A stretch of DNA of 21,915 bases. Origin: Chara braunii (taxonomy: Eukaryota; Streptophyta; Charophyceae; Charales; Characeae). The DNA lies in contig BFEA01000186.1 in NCBI GenBank assembly GCA_003427395.1, positions 1,614,094 through 1,636,008 of the forward strand, in the 5' to 3' direction. The translations under genes and the position numbers were made by a program. The notes under the pieces were generated by a model. That model had not been told where the DNA came from and searched no databases. It was given only the letters and a program-made list of their open reading frames with translations. Of this stretch, positions 9,956 through 18,543 are shown in pieces. Positions within the stretch are counted from its first letter, which is position 1. Every line of letters begins with the position of its first letter.

Positions 9956-10311
9956 AGAAGGACGCTGTCTGCAGCCTTAGACGAGGGAGTGGGTAGACGA
10001 CACAGGCTCCAAGGGTCACCGACAACTCCAATAGAGGATCGGGAAGGGAACGCCGCTGCTCACCGGCAGAGCTCGCCCAAGTTCGACTGACGGGTACGAC
10101 GTCTGAACCACCTTTCAGGAGGGACGTGGGTCCGTTACTCCCCCTTTTGACTTGGGCTGGCCAAGTGCCGAAGACGCACGCTTAAGGGGCGGCATCGACA
10201 TCATGGGGAAGCGCCGTACGCAGGCGGTCAAGATCGGTGCGAGGCCCAATTGAACCAGAGGGGCCGTTGAGCGACAACGAGACAGAAGGAGGGCTGCGAG
10301 AATCCACGCAA
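9956..10311. other. GC-rich spacer without a gene
   Basis: No convincing frame or repeat is seen here. It lies between the GA-unit array and a second purine tract. Confidence 0.3.
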
Positions 10312-10372
10312 CCCGGGAAAAGAGAGAGAGAGAGAAAAAAAGAAAGAGAGAGAGAGGAAGCGAAGGAGAGAC
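10312..10372. repeat. Second GA/purine-rich tract
   Basis: AAGAGAGAGAGAGAGA followed by A/G-only runs broken by GC-rich bases. The 151-residue minus ORF that crosses it (10115-10570) contains a Ser-Leu-Phe stretch made by this tract and is not supported. Confidence 0.85.
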
Positions 10373-10599
10373 GGGGTGCTGAGGCGATGACAATGTGGTG
10401 GGGGGGGAAAGAACGTAACTGTCCAGCGGCGGGAGTCCGAAGGTGGCAAGATCAGCTGGCTCGGGAGCATAGCTACGTCGGTGGTAGTTGAGGTCTGGAA
10501 AATTCGAGACATTCGACTTCAGGTCGGCCGAACGGCCGAAGCAGACAACTGGGCCCCAGTCGTAGGACAAGAGTTGGCAAGTGTCGGTTTTCGTCTTCG

Positions 10600-10900
10600 T
10601 GGGTCCTGCTACGAGTCCCGATGTTCAAAAGTTCACGAAACACTGGTCCCCCCCTGTCTTATGAATCCGCTTAAGTCTCCTTTTCATTCGCCAGTTCTGC
10701 ACTGGGTCCGGAGTTCGGGAAGTACTGGTTCCATTTCGCAAGTCAGTCTAGTCTCTTTCGTCCATGAGCTCTGGTCTGGGCACTGATGGTCAAAAGTTCG
10801 TAAACTATTGCCCGAATGTTTCTGCTTCGCAAGTTCTGGGGTCTCCATCGAGGCTGTCGGGCTTAAGTTCGTGAAACACTGTCTTTCAAATTTTCCTTCA
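10600..10900. repeat. Degenerate ~70-84 bp tandem repeat related to the GA-unit array
   Basis: TTCAAAAGTTCACGAAACACTGG at about 10624 recurs in altered form near 10708, 10787 and 10859 (for example AAGTTCGTGAAACACTG). TTCGCAAGT-type blocks lie between. CGGGAAGTACTGGT at about 10715 is identical to a block at about 9686 in the GA-unit array, which links the two regions as one old satellite family. The overlapping 101-residue plus ORF (10481-10786) is probably spurious. Confidence 0.6.
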
Positions 10901-11289
10901 TAAGTCCTGGAGGGCGAAAACGGCTCATCGGAAAGCAGTCGTGCAAAAGAGTCCGGATAAGGCCATTTCACGAATTATTCTGCGAGTCGGTCCGTGTCCT
11001 CTGGTACCTTCGCAAACACGACTCTCTCGGAAGCGGCAACCGGATCTATTTGTCGCCTTTCGGAACTGACCAGGTGCGTAACTAGTCCAGGAGGGAAGGG
11101 CAGGCGCCATGAGTGGGAGTCGACTCGAGCCTGAAAAACTACGGGGCCAAGGGAAGTGCGTTATAAGTGCCGACGGTCGGGTCCGGAAGAGCGACAACCG
11201 CACGTTGGGGGGGGAGGATCGTCCACGGGACTCCGGTCCCGAGCCTTCGGTTCTGCGCCGGGTCCAACACACTATCCGACCCGAAAACT
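10901..11289. other. GC-rich spacer
   Basis: Competing ORFs on both strands (10925-11272 minus; 11109-11291, 11156-11371 and 11167-11433 plus) are all products of GC-rich sequence with few stops. None has a recognisable motif, and no gene is called. Confidence 0.3.
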
Positions 11290-11455
11290 AAAAAGTTGTT
11301 TTACGAATATCGAGAAGCTGAAATCTCCGGACGCTCACGTGAAAGTTGTCTGTTTTTTTCCTTTTTTTTGACGACCTGTGATAAAGTTGTTGTGCGAATG
11401 TCAAGAAGCCAAAGTTTTCAAAAGTGCCCTTAAAAGTTGTCTGGTTTGTCTTTCG
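11290..11455. repeat. Two-copy ~91 bp direct repeat
   Basis: AAAGTTGTTTTACGAATATC (from about 11292) and AAAGTTGTTGTGCGAATGTC (from about 11383) start two units. Each continues with AGAAGC and ends in AAAGTTGTCTG plus a T-rich run. The offset is 91 bp and the copies are moderately diverged. Confidence 0.65.
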
Positions 11456-11774
11456 GGTCGGTCAATGACAATTGAGTCAGTCAACCACGACTAGCGATAT
11501 TATAAAAAAAAAACGGGGGGGGTAGGTTAGGGGAGATCAGGAGAAGCACCAGGGGTCGGGGAAGGGGCACCCTAAGCCTATTCCCCGCCGGCTTTAGAAG
11601 TGGACTGGACCGGCGGACGCAGGGAGCCGCGATGGAACCAGCAGGCTCTCAACAAAGTGGCGCCGTTGTCGGGGAGGGGCTTTCTCCCACAACCTCTGCC
11701 GGCTCAAGGACCGCGAGGGTGAGGGAGGATGAGCGTGACAGGTGATGGAGGGTCCTTTTTTTATAGCATCTGCA
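11456..11774. other. Spacer with poly-A and poly-G runs
   Basis: AAAAAAAAAA followed by CGGGGGGGG near 11505-11521, then G-rich sequence. No gene seen. Confidence 0.35.
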
Positions 11775-12215
11775 TCAAGTTCTTCGGGGGCTTATGTGCA
11801 TCGGCTTCTTCGACGTTCCCTTTGCTGCGTCGACTTCCTCGACGATTCGACGGGTTTTTTCTTCAACTACGACTTTTTCAGAGCTCCACGACGACTTTTC
11901 GACGTCATTTTCTTTGACGACATCTTTCCTTTTTTTGGCAGCTTCAAGGTGTGAGTTCGATTGAGGCCTTGTTTTCCGTGTGGGAGGGGTTGCTGGGTTG
12001 TTTGGGTGCAAGGGGCTTGGGGTGTCGAAAACTCTTGGTTTTGCAGGTCCGCTCCGGCCCCGCTTGCAACTTCGGCCACCTCGCTGCTTTAAAATAATCC
12101 AGGTCAGACACTTGCTGGGAGTTGTGATATTTTTGTGTATGTTTATTTTTAAAAATCCACAAATTAAGAGGGTGAAACAATTTGCTTGTGGGGTTTGAAT
12201 GAGGGTGATGAACAA
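11775..12215 (-). other. Weak 146-residue minus ORF, C-terminus Lys/Glu-rich
   Basis: The frame has an ATG start and a TGA stop. The N-terminal half is proline/threonine-rich; the last ~60 residues are highly charged (for example KKRKDVVKENDVEKSSW). The charged half coincides with a DNA segment (11800-11935) dense in TTCGACG-type motifs. The composition may therefore come from a simple repeat rather than from selection on protein. A shorter ORF (11867-12079) overlaps in another minus frame. No domain is recognisable. Confidence 0.2.
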
Positions 12216-12708
12216 TCAAAGGGGGGGAAGAAGAGCCGTAGGGGAAAATTGTATGAGTAGGTCCGTACGTGGGGAAGAGAAAGTGGACGCTAGGGGGAGA
12301 GAGGAAAGGGGGGTTCAAGAGGGTCCTGGGGCTCCGTCAGTTTGGGATCCAAGCGAGTTGGTCCGGAGGGAGAGGGGGTTGCCGAATATCCTCGACCCAC
12401 ACGGGTTGCGGGACGAAACTCCCGCGACGGATCGGGCTTCACGAGAGGGGGCAGGGTTTTCTGTTCTTGACCCACGCGAATTGTGGACTGGGCCCCCGCG
12501 AGACGTGACTCCTGCGAGGGAGCGGAGTTCTCAAGTAGGCGCTGTCCGGGACTTGGGGGTGAGAGGGATAGTGCTTCGGGTTCCGGGGCAAAGGGTCAAG
12601 GGAACTCCAACAACCGTTGAGAACGAAAGGAGTGGGAGGCTAATTCGGGAGCAAGAGAGGAGAGATACACAAGGGATGACAAGGGTGGATGCGAGCGGAT
12701 ACGAGTAA
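12199..12708 (+). CDS. Possible hypothetical protein, 169 residues
   Basis: ATG at 12199 to a stop ending at 12708, with Arg, Glu and Gly abundant. It has a faint internal repeat: WDPSELVRR, LDPHGLRDETPATDRA and LDPRELWTGPPRDVTPARER follow each other at ~35-residue spacing. This reflects a DNA-level repeat around 12390-12530 (GACCCAC followed by a CCCGCGA block). No signal peptide, membrane segment or known domain is visible. The sequence is purine-rich with few stops on this strand, so a chance ORF is quite likely. No promoter or polyadenylation signal is tied to it. Confidence 0.22.
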   Translation: MRVMNNQRGGRRAVGENCMSRSVRGEEKVDARGREERGVQEGPGAPSVWDPSELVRRERGLPNILDPHGLRDETPATDRASREGAGFSVLDPRELWTGPPRDVTPARERSSQVGAVRDLGVRGIVLRVPGQRVKGTPTTVENERSGRLIREQERRDTQGMTRVDASGYE

Positions 12709-12945
12709 GTGCGGACGAAAAAAATTTAGGTCTCGGTTGCGGGCGGATAATGACGTTCTTACGGGTGTGGGTGAGTCTAGGTAAGGTTGTTTTTTGTGTC
12801 GGGCGGGTTGCGCTCGGGACTGAAATTTCAAAAAGTGTTTTGGGTTGGTAGGGTCATTTTTTATAGGAAATTAAAATTATTGAGTCAGGTTGGTAGCACA
12901 AAAAAAAAGTTTGACAGGTTGGGTGAGAGTAAAAAAAAAAAACAA

Positions 12946-13208
12946 ATGCCACATTTGTCGTCCATTAATGATCTGGTTGTGAAAGGGTTGAAAGGGAAAG
13001 GTGAGCAGGAGGTTATGCCGGGAATTAGACGATATGTCAGCGATTATGTGCAAGATCTATGCAAGGTCTCATACTTATTAAAGAAGCATAATCTTATTGG
13101 GAGTGAAAATTCAGGCATTGTACACCCAAAGAGACTATCTTTGAGTTTCTTTGCAACGAGACGGGTCGTCAGCCAGACACTGAGAATGTCAATAAGATTC
13201 TCGAGTGA
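12946..13208 (+). pseudogene. Short frameshifted coding relic, family not recognised
   Basis: From ATG 12946 the frame reads MPHLSSINDLVVKGLKGKG and continues protein-like (YVSDYVQDLCKVSYLLKKHN) to about 13128. Beyond that the frame stays open but runs into the SINE-like repeat. Shifting frame at the CCCAAAGAG (13125-13133) gives ETIFEFLCNETGRQPDTEN and a TGA at 13206-13208. A single-base indel there would join two plausible halves into one ~87-residue unit. The longer open frame starting at 12787 has no ATG before 12946, and its C-terminal third is repeat sequence. No known domain. Confidence 0.3.
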
Positions 13209-13223
13209 CCTACGTCACTCGAG
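13200..13223. other. Perfect 10 bp inverted repeat CTCGAGTGAC/GTCACTCGAG
   Basis: The two arms (13200-13209 and 13214-13223) enclose CTAC. The segment aligns to the tRNA-like 5' end of SINE copy C (15055-15085), so it appears to be a truncated next unit that has become a perfect palindrome. Confidence 0.8.
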
Positions 13224-13631
13224 GCAATCACGGTGTCGCGCGCGACGGTCCCGCACCCCGCTCGGGAGCGCTAAAGCTCACGGTCGTGTCATGCAGGATT
13301 TATTCTTCAAGAACAACAAGTCACCACTCCGACCGTGTGCGCCGACTATACCTCTCACGAAGCCCCACGACAGGTCGGGGCGCCACAAGGTACAACTTAC
13401 CTCTACCCAAGGGGTTGTCACCACCCTTAGGTAGGCGTATCCCTGTTGAGCTATCGGCTCATGTGCGAAGGCTTTTACATGGCTTTGTAGAGGTAGGTCG
13501 GTCGAGAGCGTTTACTTGATCGCTGTAGCACAAAACGGGGTACTCGTGGTAAGAGGCCTAGAACTAACCCGCTTAATAGTTCAGGCCCGAGAAGCTGATT
13601 TCCCCGTGCCGTCCCGAAAATAAGGTCGAAC
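13208..13631 (-). mobile_element. SINE-like repeat copy B (minus orientation), with a truncated adjoining unit
   Basis: 13239-13631 aligns with copy D (15093-15485) throughout. Shared blocks include GAGCGCTxAA.CTCACGGTCGTGTCA, CAGGATTTATTC, GTCACCACTCCGACCGTG, ACCTCTCACGA, GTACAACT, CCTCTACC, TGTCACCACCCT, GTATCCCT, GAGCTA, TTTTACATG and TTTGTAGAGGTAGGTCG. On the minus strand an A-box-like TAGCTCAACAGGG lies at 13441-13453, and a degenerate B-box-like GGGTTAGTTCTA lies near 13560-13577. 13208-13238 matches the beginning of a C-type unit, so this copy was also part of a dimer. Confidence 0.75.
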
Positions 13632-14160
13632 TTTTTATGAGCGGTTTATCACACGTAAAGAGAAGATTAAGTTATTTGAATCTTTAAGCGATTAGTCTGG
13701 ACCCTTAACCTTCACCTTAGACTTAGAAACATCCTTAACCGTCCAACAAAATAAACTTTGACAAACGATATCCCGATCGTAGCATCTTCCCGTCTAAGAT
13801 ATCCTTTACTCTTACTTGGACTCTATCACTTTAACATCCATAAGATAAATGTGTATTAGACAATATTAGGTATGAGGTATTATCGGTGAAACACTTGTCA
13901 CTTGCACAGGTGCAATATGTCTCAGACTCTTCAGACGATCAAATCTATTTCAAACCAACTCACTCACGTGACAAACCTGCACAAAACATGCAAGGACAAT
14001 TCACATGCCATGCACTAACGGCGTCAACCTCTACATCACAAGAAAAACATTTGAGATCTTGCTATTAACAAATCAACAATATCGACAATTACAATTAAAA
14101 TAAAATACCTCACAATCTCATTATTAACACAAGCAATACAACGTCAATAATCTTCAGAAA
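13632..14160. other. AT-rich spacer without a gene
   Basis: No frame of convincing composition is seen. The 60-residue ORF at 13886-14068 is not supported. AT-rich direct motifs (TTAACC, TTAGAC) recur loosely at 13690-13745. Confidence 0.35.
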
Positions 14161-14430
14161 GTTCGGTAGCTCAATCGATCGGCGGTTTGAGTCCAAGTCT
14201 TTACTCTCACATCCAATTGGAGTCCGGTAATACCCAAGGGGACCAAACATTTTGAAGCATGTCGGTTGTGGATCGAATCCCTCACTACTATCGAAAACTG
14301 ACTCATGCTACACAACCAGGGTCCACGGTTTTAATCCTTACCCGTTTCTCAAGCTGACATCCCCTGCACAACTTTCCCGACCAGAGTTGGAAACCTCAAC
14401 CCGCTCTCCAAGCAACAAGATATGCAATCA
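14161..14430 (+). repeat. tRNA-like motif remnants, possible old SINE
   Basis: GGTAGCTCAATCGATCGG (near 14165) resembles a pol III A box, and GGTTTGAGTCC follows immediately at 14186-14196, resembling a B box. The two are too close for a tRNA gene. A second strong B-box-like GGATCGAATCCC lies at 14270-14281. No cloverleaf with a proper acceptor stem can be assembled. This is a fragmentary tRNA-derived repeat at most. Confidence 0.35.
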
Positions 14431-14690
14431 TATACAAATAGGTGAAGGTTTCGGCGCTATCCAAGCAACAAGAAGTCCACTAAAACGGGTACATTAATGT
14501 ATCCGGATTAAAACAAAAAATATAATTGCAAAATAAAACAACCATATTCGTATATTCATGTATTGATTAAGTCATTGTTCGATCTAACAAACAAAAAATC
14601 GTTCACCACTGAACCACCAAGAACATTTATTTTTGCTTTCAATGTGTTCCCCGCATCTAAAAAATTTTACTCGCTCTTCGAGCTCGATGC
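14431..14690. other. AT-rich spacer
   Basis: No gene seen. An AAATTTTTT-type run at 14660-14668 would place a T-run (possible pol III stop) just downstream of SINE-like copy C on the minus strand. Confidence 0.35.
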
Positions 14691-15092
14691 TGTCGAGCGC
14701 ATCGGTCCCACACGGGGACCCTCCCGGCCTCGTCACGCAGGATTTGGCAGGACTTGTCGCGGATGAGCGTTTTGCCGCTTCGGCCGAGTGCGCCAGCCGT
14801 ACCTCTCGCGAGTCCCTACGATAGGACAGGGTCACGCGAGGCACCACTTTACCTCCACTCGCGGGAGCTGTCACCATCCCTTGAGTGGGCGTATCCCCGC
14901 CGAGCTACCAGACCACGCGTGAAAACTTTTCGTGTGCAATCGCAGAGGTAGCCCGACCGAGGGCGTTTCTCGTTCGTTGTAGCACATGGGGTACATGCGG
15001 TCAAACGCCCGAATCGAACCCGCACGCGAACCGTCGCTCGAGGCGCCGATCGTTCGAGTGCGATCCTACGTCGGTCGACTAGGACGGTGTCG
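14691..15092 (-). mobile_element. SINE-like repeat copy C (minus orientation)
   Basis: About 402 bp. It shares its left edge (GTCGAGCG, CCTCCCGxCC.CGTCACGCAGGA) with copy A and the remaining core with all copies. Read on the minus strand it begins with a tRNA-like module. An A-box-like TAGTCGACCGACGTAGGAT lies at 15063-15081, resembling the GTCTAGTGGTTAGGAT stretch of some tRNAs. A near-consensus B box GGGTTCGATTC lies at 15011-15021, about 60 nt downstream. A second A-box-like TAGCTCGGCGGGG lies at 14895-14907. It directly abuts copy D in the same orientation. The 5' tRNA-like module of this copy is the best preserved of the four. Confidence 0.75.
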
Positions 15093-15485
15093 CACGCGGC
15101 AGTTCCGCGCCCTGATGGGGAGCGCTGAACCTCACGGTCGTGTCACACAGGATTTATTCATTGAAAGAACAGTAAGTCACCACTCCGACCGTGCGCTCGT
15201 GCTATACCTCTCACGACGCCCTGCGACAGGTTGGGACGTCACGAGGTACAACTCTCCTCTACCTGAGGGGCTGTCACCACCCTCTGGTAGGTGTATCCCT
15301 ACTGAGCTAGTGACCCACATGCGAAGACTTTTACATGCCTTTGTAGAGGTAGGTCGACCGAGGGCGTTTTCTCGATCACCGTAGCATAGGTATACGCGCA
15401 GTTGAACGTCTAAGACTGACCCGTTTACGTGTCGGGCATCGGGGTGCTGATCTCCCGTACCGACTTGCAATTCAGGTCGACTCGA
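15093..15485 (-). mobile_element. SINE-like repeat copy D (minus orientation), 5' half of a dimer with copy C
   Basis: About 393 bp, the same type as copy B. On the minus strand an A-box-like stretch (15451-15470) is followed ~48 nt later by a degenerate B-box GGGTCAGTCTTA (15411-15422). A second, very tRNA-like A box TAGCTCAGTAGGG lies at 15297-15309. Next to that motif GTAGG-GATACA-CCTAC can form a hairpin; in copies A and C the same place shows changed but still pairing bases (TAGGG/CCCTA and GGCG/CGCC). The compensatory look suggests a structured RNA. No protein is encoded. Confidence 0.75.
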
Positions 15486-16330
15486 CTGACGATCTTTCGC
15501 GCATACGAAATCCTATTCTAACTGAACTTAACCCATAAGTTATAAATGTTATATAAAATTCTTTCAAATCGATACATACATGATGAATACATTTCAAAGG
15601 TTGAGGTTGAAAAGGCAAGAAGATGTCTTTTACATTTTTACAAAAACAGAGGCAAACATCAGAATGAACAGAGCTTTGAATTTTGAAAGAAAAACAATCA
15701 AATAGGCTCTTGGCGTTTCAAGCAAACATCACAAGACAAAAATAGGTTCAAAGCCTGTCAAAGAAAAATGATTATAAATAAGGCTCTCAGCCTCTGCCAA
15801 ATTATCATAATCTACTCAACATTTAAGGGGTAAAAGTCGGAAATCCCAAACCAAATGTACAAAGGTTACGAGTCGACGAAATGTCTGAGTCGAGGCTCAG
15901 GTAAGCATAAGCAATGCGAGTTGAGTGAATAGCACGTGGTTGGTCGTCTTACTGACCTGCAGACAAAACAAAAGCATTTTGCAATCCTAACAGAGTCAAC
16001 CATTTATTCACTTCCACACACATTACACTTACGCTTTCAAACCCCTCAGTTTCACATTCCCTTTTCGACTCAGTTACTCAAGGACCTCTTTGATCAAATT
16101 TAGACCCTTCAGATGCTGCCCCAAAAATCAGAAATGCCATTTAGTGCAGAGGTAGATGCAAAGTGTGGGTGTAGAGGGTGAGTGAAGGTTGAGTGGGTAA
16201 ACCAACTTGTTACCATAAGGCAACAACATGTAGACTTGTATGAACTCATAATGAGTCTTCTTGAGTAAGATGACCTGCAAATACACACAGGTCACAAGAT
16301 CTCAACACCTCCCTCACTATCGCTCTACAC
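15486..16330. other. AT-rich spacer without a gene
   Basis: No gene-like frame. 16160-16330 has motif order (AGTGTGGGTGTAGAGGGTGAG, ACACACAGGTCAC) loosely similar to 8010-8200 and 3840-4010, possibly a worn dispersed repeat. A strong donor-like CAGGTAAGC sits near 15898, but no exon can be tied to it. Confidence 0.3.
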
Positions 16331-16352
16331 GAAGTTCAGCGCTCTGAACTTC
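16331..16352. other. Perfect 9 bp hairpin with a 4 nt loop
   Basis: GAAGTTCAG (16331-16339) and CTGAACTTC (16344-16352) flank CGCT. The palindrome CTATAATATAG follows shortly after, near 16368. Confidence 0.8.
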
Positions 16353-16423
16353 AATTTTATCGGTGAACTATAATATAGTCCGATCAAATGTAAGTATGAA
16401 GTAAGAAGACTCCGACAGAAGCA

Positions 16424-16540
16424 GTAGGATAACTCATACATGAGTATCTTACCACTTGCTTTAGTCTAGCTGGTTCAGACGTAGACAAACCATAGGATGA
16501 CCCGTACAGGAGTACCCCACTTCTAGTCTGTCAACCTACC
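16424..16540. repeat. 68 bp direct repeat, two copies
   Basis: GTAGGATAACTCATACATGA (16424 on) and ATAGGATGACCCGTACAGGA (16492 on) start two units that continue with GTA.C..ACCACTT or CCCACTT and TAGTCT. Confidence 0.7.
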
Positions 16541-16862
16541 TATCTAAGATGTGTATACGTGTAGAGGCCAATAATAGTAGAGGCAAGTAATAAGATGTTC
16601 CTCACACTGGAGCCTTATCCTATCACCCGTCCTACATCCATACATCAATCAACTATAAAGCAGCAGAAGGTCAATAGAAATAAGGGTGTTTAGGATGAGA
16701 ATGAGAAATGACTTCGCCTATCTTCTTATTTGATATCTTCGTTCTCTTTCTCATTCTTCCAACTTTTTTATCCTTATCTCCTTCTTGATTCTCTTTTCTG
16801 CCTTCTTCCTTCTTCTCTTCTCTCTACCTTCTCATATCATCCTCCATATTCTCATGCCTAGA
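16541..16862. other. Spacer ending in a pyrimidine-rich tract
   Basis: 16720-16850 is dominated by TTCT/CTTC on the plus strand. No gene seen. Confidence 0.5.
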
Positions 16863-16863
16863 T

Positions 16864-16916
16864 GGCCCAGCGTGCACTAGGACTTGCTCTAAGCCAGCGT
16901 GCACCAACCATGGCTC
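16864..16916. repeat. Short tandem repeat, two ~27 bp copies
   Basis: CCCAGCGTGCACTAGGACTT and GCCAGCGTGCACCAACCATG start two units, each ending in a GCTCTA block. Confidence 0.65.
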
Positions 16917-17007
16917 TAGCTAGGAATGGGGTTCACATGCACATTGCTAATCGCGCTGGCAATCAGATCAAAACAAATGGTGTAGGTAATAAAACAGTAA
17001 CAAAACA

Positions 17008-17029
17008 AATAATAATAATAATAACAATG

Positions 17030-17090
<61 letters not shown>

Positions 17091-17105
17091 TAAAAATAAT
17101 AGTTA

Positions 17106-17162
<57 letters not shown>

Positions 17163-17173
17163 TAATAATAATA

Positions 17174-17204
<31 letters not shown>
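17008..17204. repeat. Long imperfect (AAT)n microsatellite
   Basis: Nearly pure AAT/ATA repeats for ~200 bp with a few substitutions and an AAAATAAAAATAATAGTTAATAT interruption near 17086-17110. Ile- or Tyr-rich translations across it are artefacts. Confidence 0.96.
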
Positions 17205-17329
17205 GCGAGTAATATGAGTGAGCACGGTATACTGAACACTATGTTACAACTAAACATACAGAAGTCCAGATAGTCATGTAATGAGTAAAAGGTTGACATG
17301 CACTAAGGTTTCATTCAAATGAGAACGGT

Positions 17330-17510
17330 GTGACGTCGTGGCCAATGTCGCTCTTACTATCTGGTGCCCAGTTTACTGAACTCATCCTGCCTGTCCTACT
17401 TATCCTCGTGCAACAGGCTGACTTAGCCCTTGTAGACCATAGTACATGACGTCAATAATAATGTTGACCTCACACATACACGAGGTGCGTACTTTCTCTC
17501 CCCTCATTGC
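17330..17510 (+). repeat. Exon-like repeat module, copy 1
   Basis: Box 1, ACTATCTGGTGCCCAGTTTAC (near 17354), is followed ~128 bp later by box 2, CACGAGGTGCGTACTTTCTC (near 17489). GACGTCAATAATAA sits between (near 17448), where copy 4 has GACGTCAACAACTC. The module lies downstream of the 17.0-17.2 kb (AAT)n tract. This is the most diverged of four copies. A second donor-like CACGTATGTATCTC occurs at about 17545. Confidence 0.45.
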
Positions 17511-17616
17511 CCTTGTCTGCTCACACTGCGCCTCCTTCATGCATCACGTATGTATCTCATTTTCTGTCATCAGACCCTGACCACCCACACATTACAGTTG
17601 TGATTAATACATGAGG

Positions 17617-17645
17617 CTAATAATAACAATAATAATAATAATAAT
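17617..17645. repeat. Short (AAT)n tract
   Basis: TAATAATAACAATAATAATAATAATAT. A B-box-like GGGCTCGATCCC follows at about 17691-17702, with an A-box-like stretch too close (about 25 nt) for a tRNA gene. Confidence 0.85.
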
Positions 17646-18180
17646 ATGTTTGAAACGGCCCTCACCTTAGCCGTAGCAGATGCAGATCCCAGGGCTCGAT
17701 CCCTAGACCTTATGCACCTATCTACGGTATCAAGTCGACCCTGTATGTGCTTGATATCGTGACCTGTGTTTCAGCTGTTGATTGTTGTCTGTCGTAAATC
17801 TATGTCGCTGACTGAGTTCAGTTTGTAGGTCTGTCGAGTAGGGGTCATAATTATGCGAGGTCGTGGCTGTTATAGTCCTGAACAGTTAAGGTCGCAACTG
17901 CTGCCGACCCAAAAGGTCAAGTCTGCAGGCTTTCGGAAGGCCCGAAAGTGGCCTTACGAGTGTCGCTCATGTTAGACTAGAGGCAAGCGGGCAAGTGGGT
18001 AGTCTAACTGTGTGAACTCAACAGCACCCAGTCGCAGTCGCACTTCGTCCAGTCAACGGGTATCATGTGGGACTCTGTGCACCAAGGCCTAGTGAGGTCG
18101 CTGCTGCAGCGGACGCCGTTGCGTGTGTCGCTGTTGTCATTGCTAACGTGTGCCCGATTCCTGCCGCTACCTCCGTGTAT
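17646..18180. other. Unannotated spacer
   Basis: A 6 bp stem-loop CTTTCG/CGAAAG lies near 17930-17948. No gene: frames running from 18065 onward either start without ATG or run into the TGTC-rich tract. Confidence 0.3.
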
Positions 18181-18290
18181 GTCCGTGAGTCTGTTTTGTA
18201 TGTCTGTCTGTGTCTGTTGCTACCTGTCAATTTGTCTGTCTGTCTGTTGTATGTATGCTTGCATGCATGTCTGTATGTTTGTATTGTACG
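18181..18290. repeat. Imperfect TGTC/TGTA-rich simple sequence
   Basis: Runs of TGTCTGTC and TGTATG type. They create Cys/Val/Leu-rich translations in two frames (18065-18433 and 18067-18492), which I do not accept as genes. The second has no ATG at its start. Confidence 0.7.
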
Positions 18291-18543
18291 TACTCAGACG
18301 GCATCAGGACCAGACGAAAGTCTGCAACTGTACACAGTCCAGGCCCTCGGATGTGAGTCAATCTGTACAATTGTGGAAAAACAGCCTTGTGAACTACTGC
18401 ATAAGGCTGGGCCTCCGGGTGATCAACATTTAGTCTTGCTAAGCTGCCTTAACGCCGGCTTGACGCTGACTGTGCGCTGGTACTACGGATGACGCCGGAC
18501 TGTGGCAACATGCTGGCGCTGTTTACCTTGTGCGCCAGGCATT

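Noticed and set aside
10115-10570. 151-residue minus ORF
   Set aside because: It spans the second purine tract, which supplies its Ser-Leu-Phe stretch; the remainder has no motif and competes with plus-strand frames.
12787-13434. 215-residue open frame as a single gene
   Set aside because: It begins with TTG, the first ATG is at 12946, and its C-terminal third is SINE-like repeat sequence also found at 15.1-15.4 kb.
14161-14200. A functional tRNA gene at the A-box/B-box-like pair
   Set aside because: The two boxes are almost adjacent, leaving no room for an anticodon arm, and no acceptor stem pairs.
16862-17299. Poly-Ile and poly-Tyr ORFs on both strands
   Set aside because: They are direct translations of the (AAT)n tract.
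17660-17705. tRNA gene next to the (AAT)n tract
   Set aside because: The B-box-like GGCTCGATCCC is good, but the only A-box-like stretch is about 25 nt upstream and no cloverleaf forms.
18065-18492. Two overlapping ORFs of 122 and 141 residues, Cys/Val-rich
   Set aside because: They cross a TGTC-rich simple sequence, overlap each other in different frames, and the longer one has no ATG at its start.
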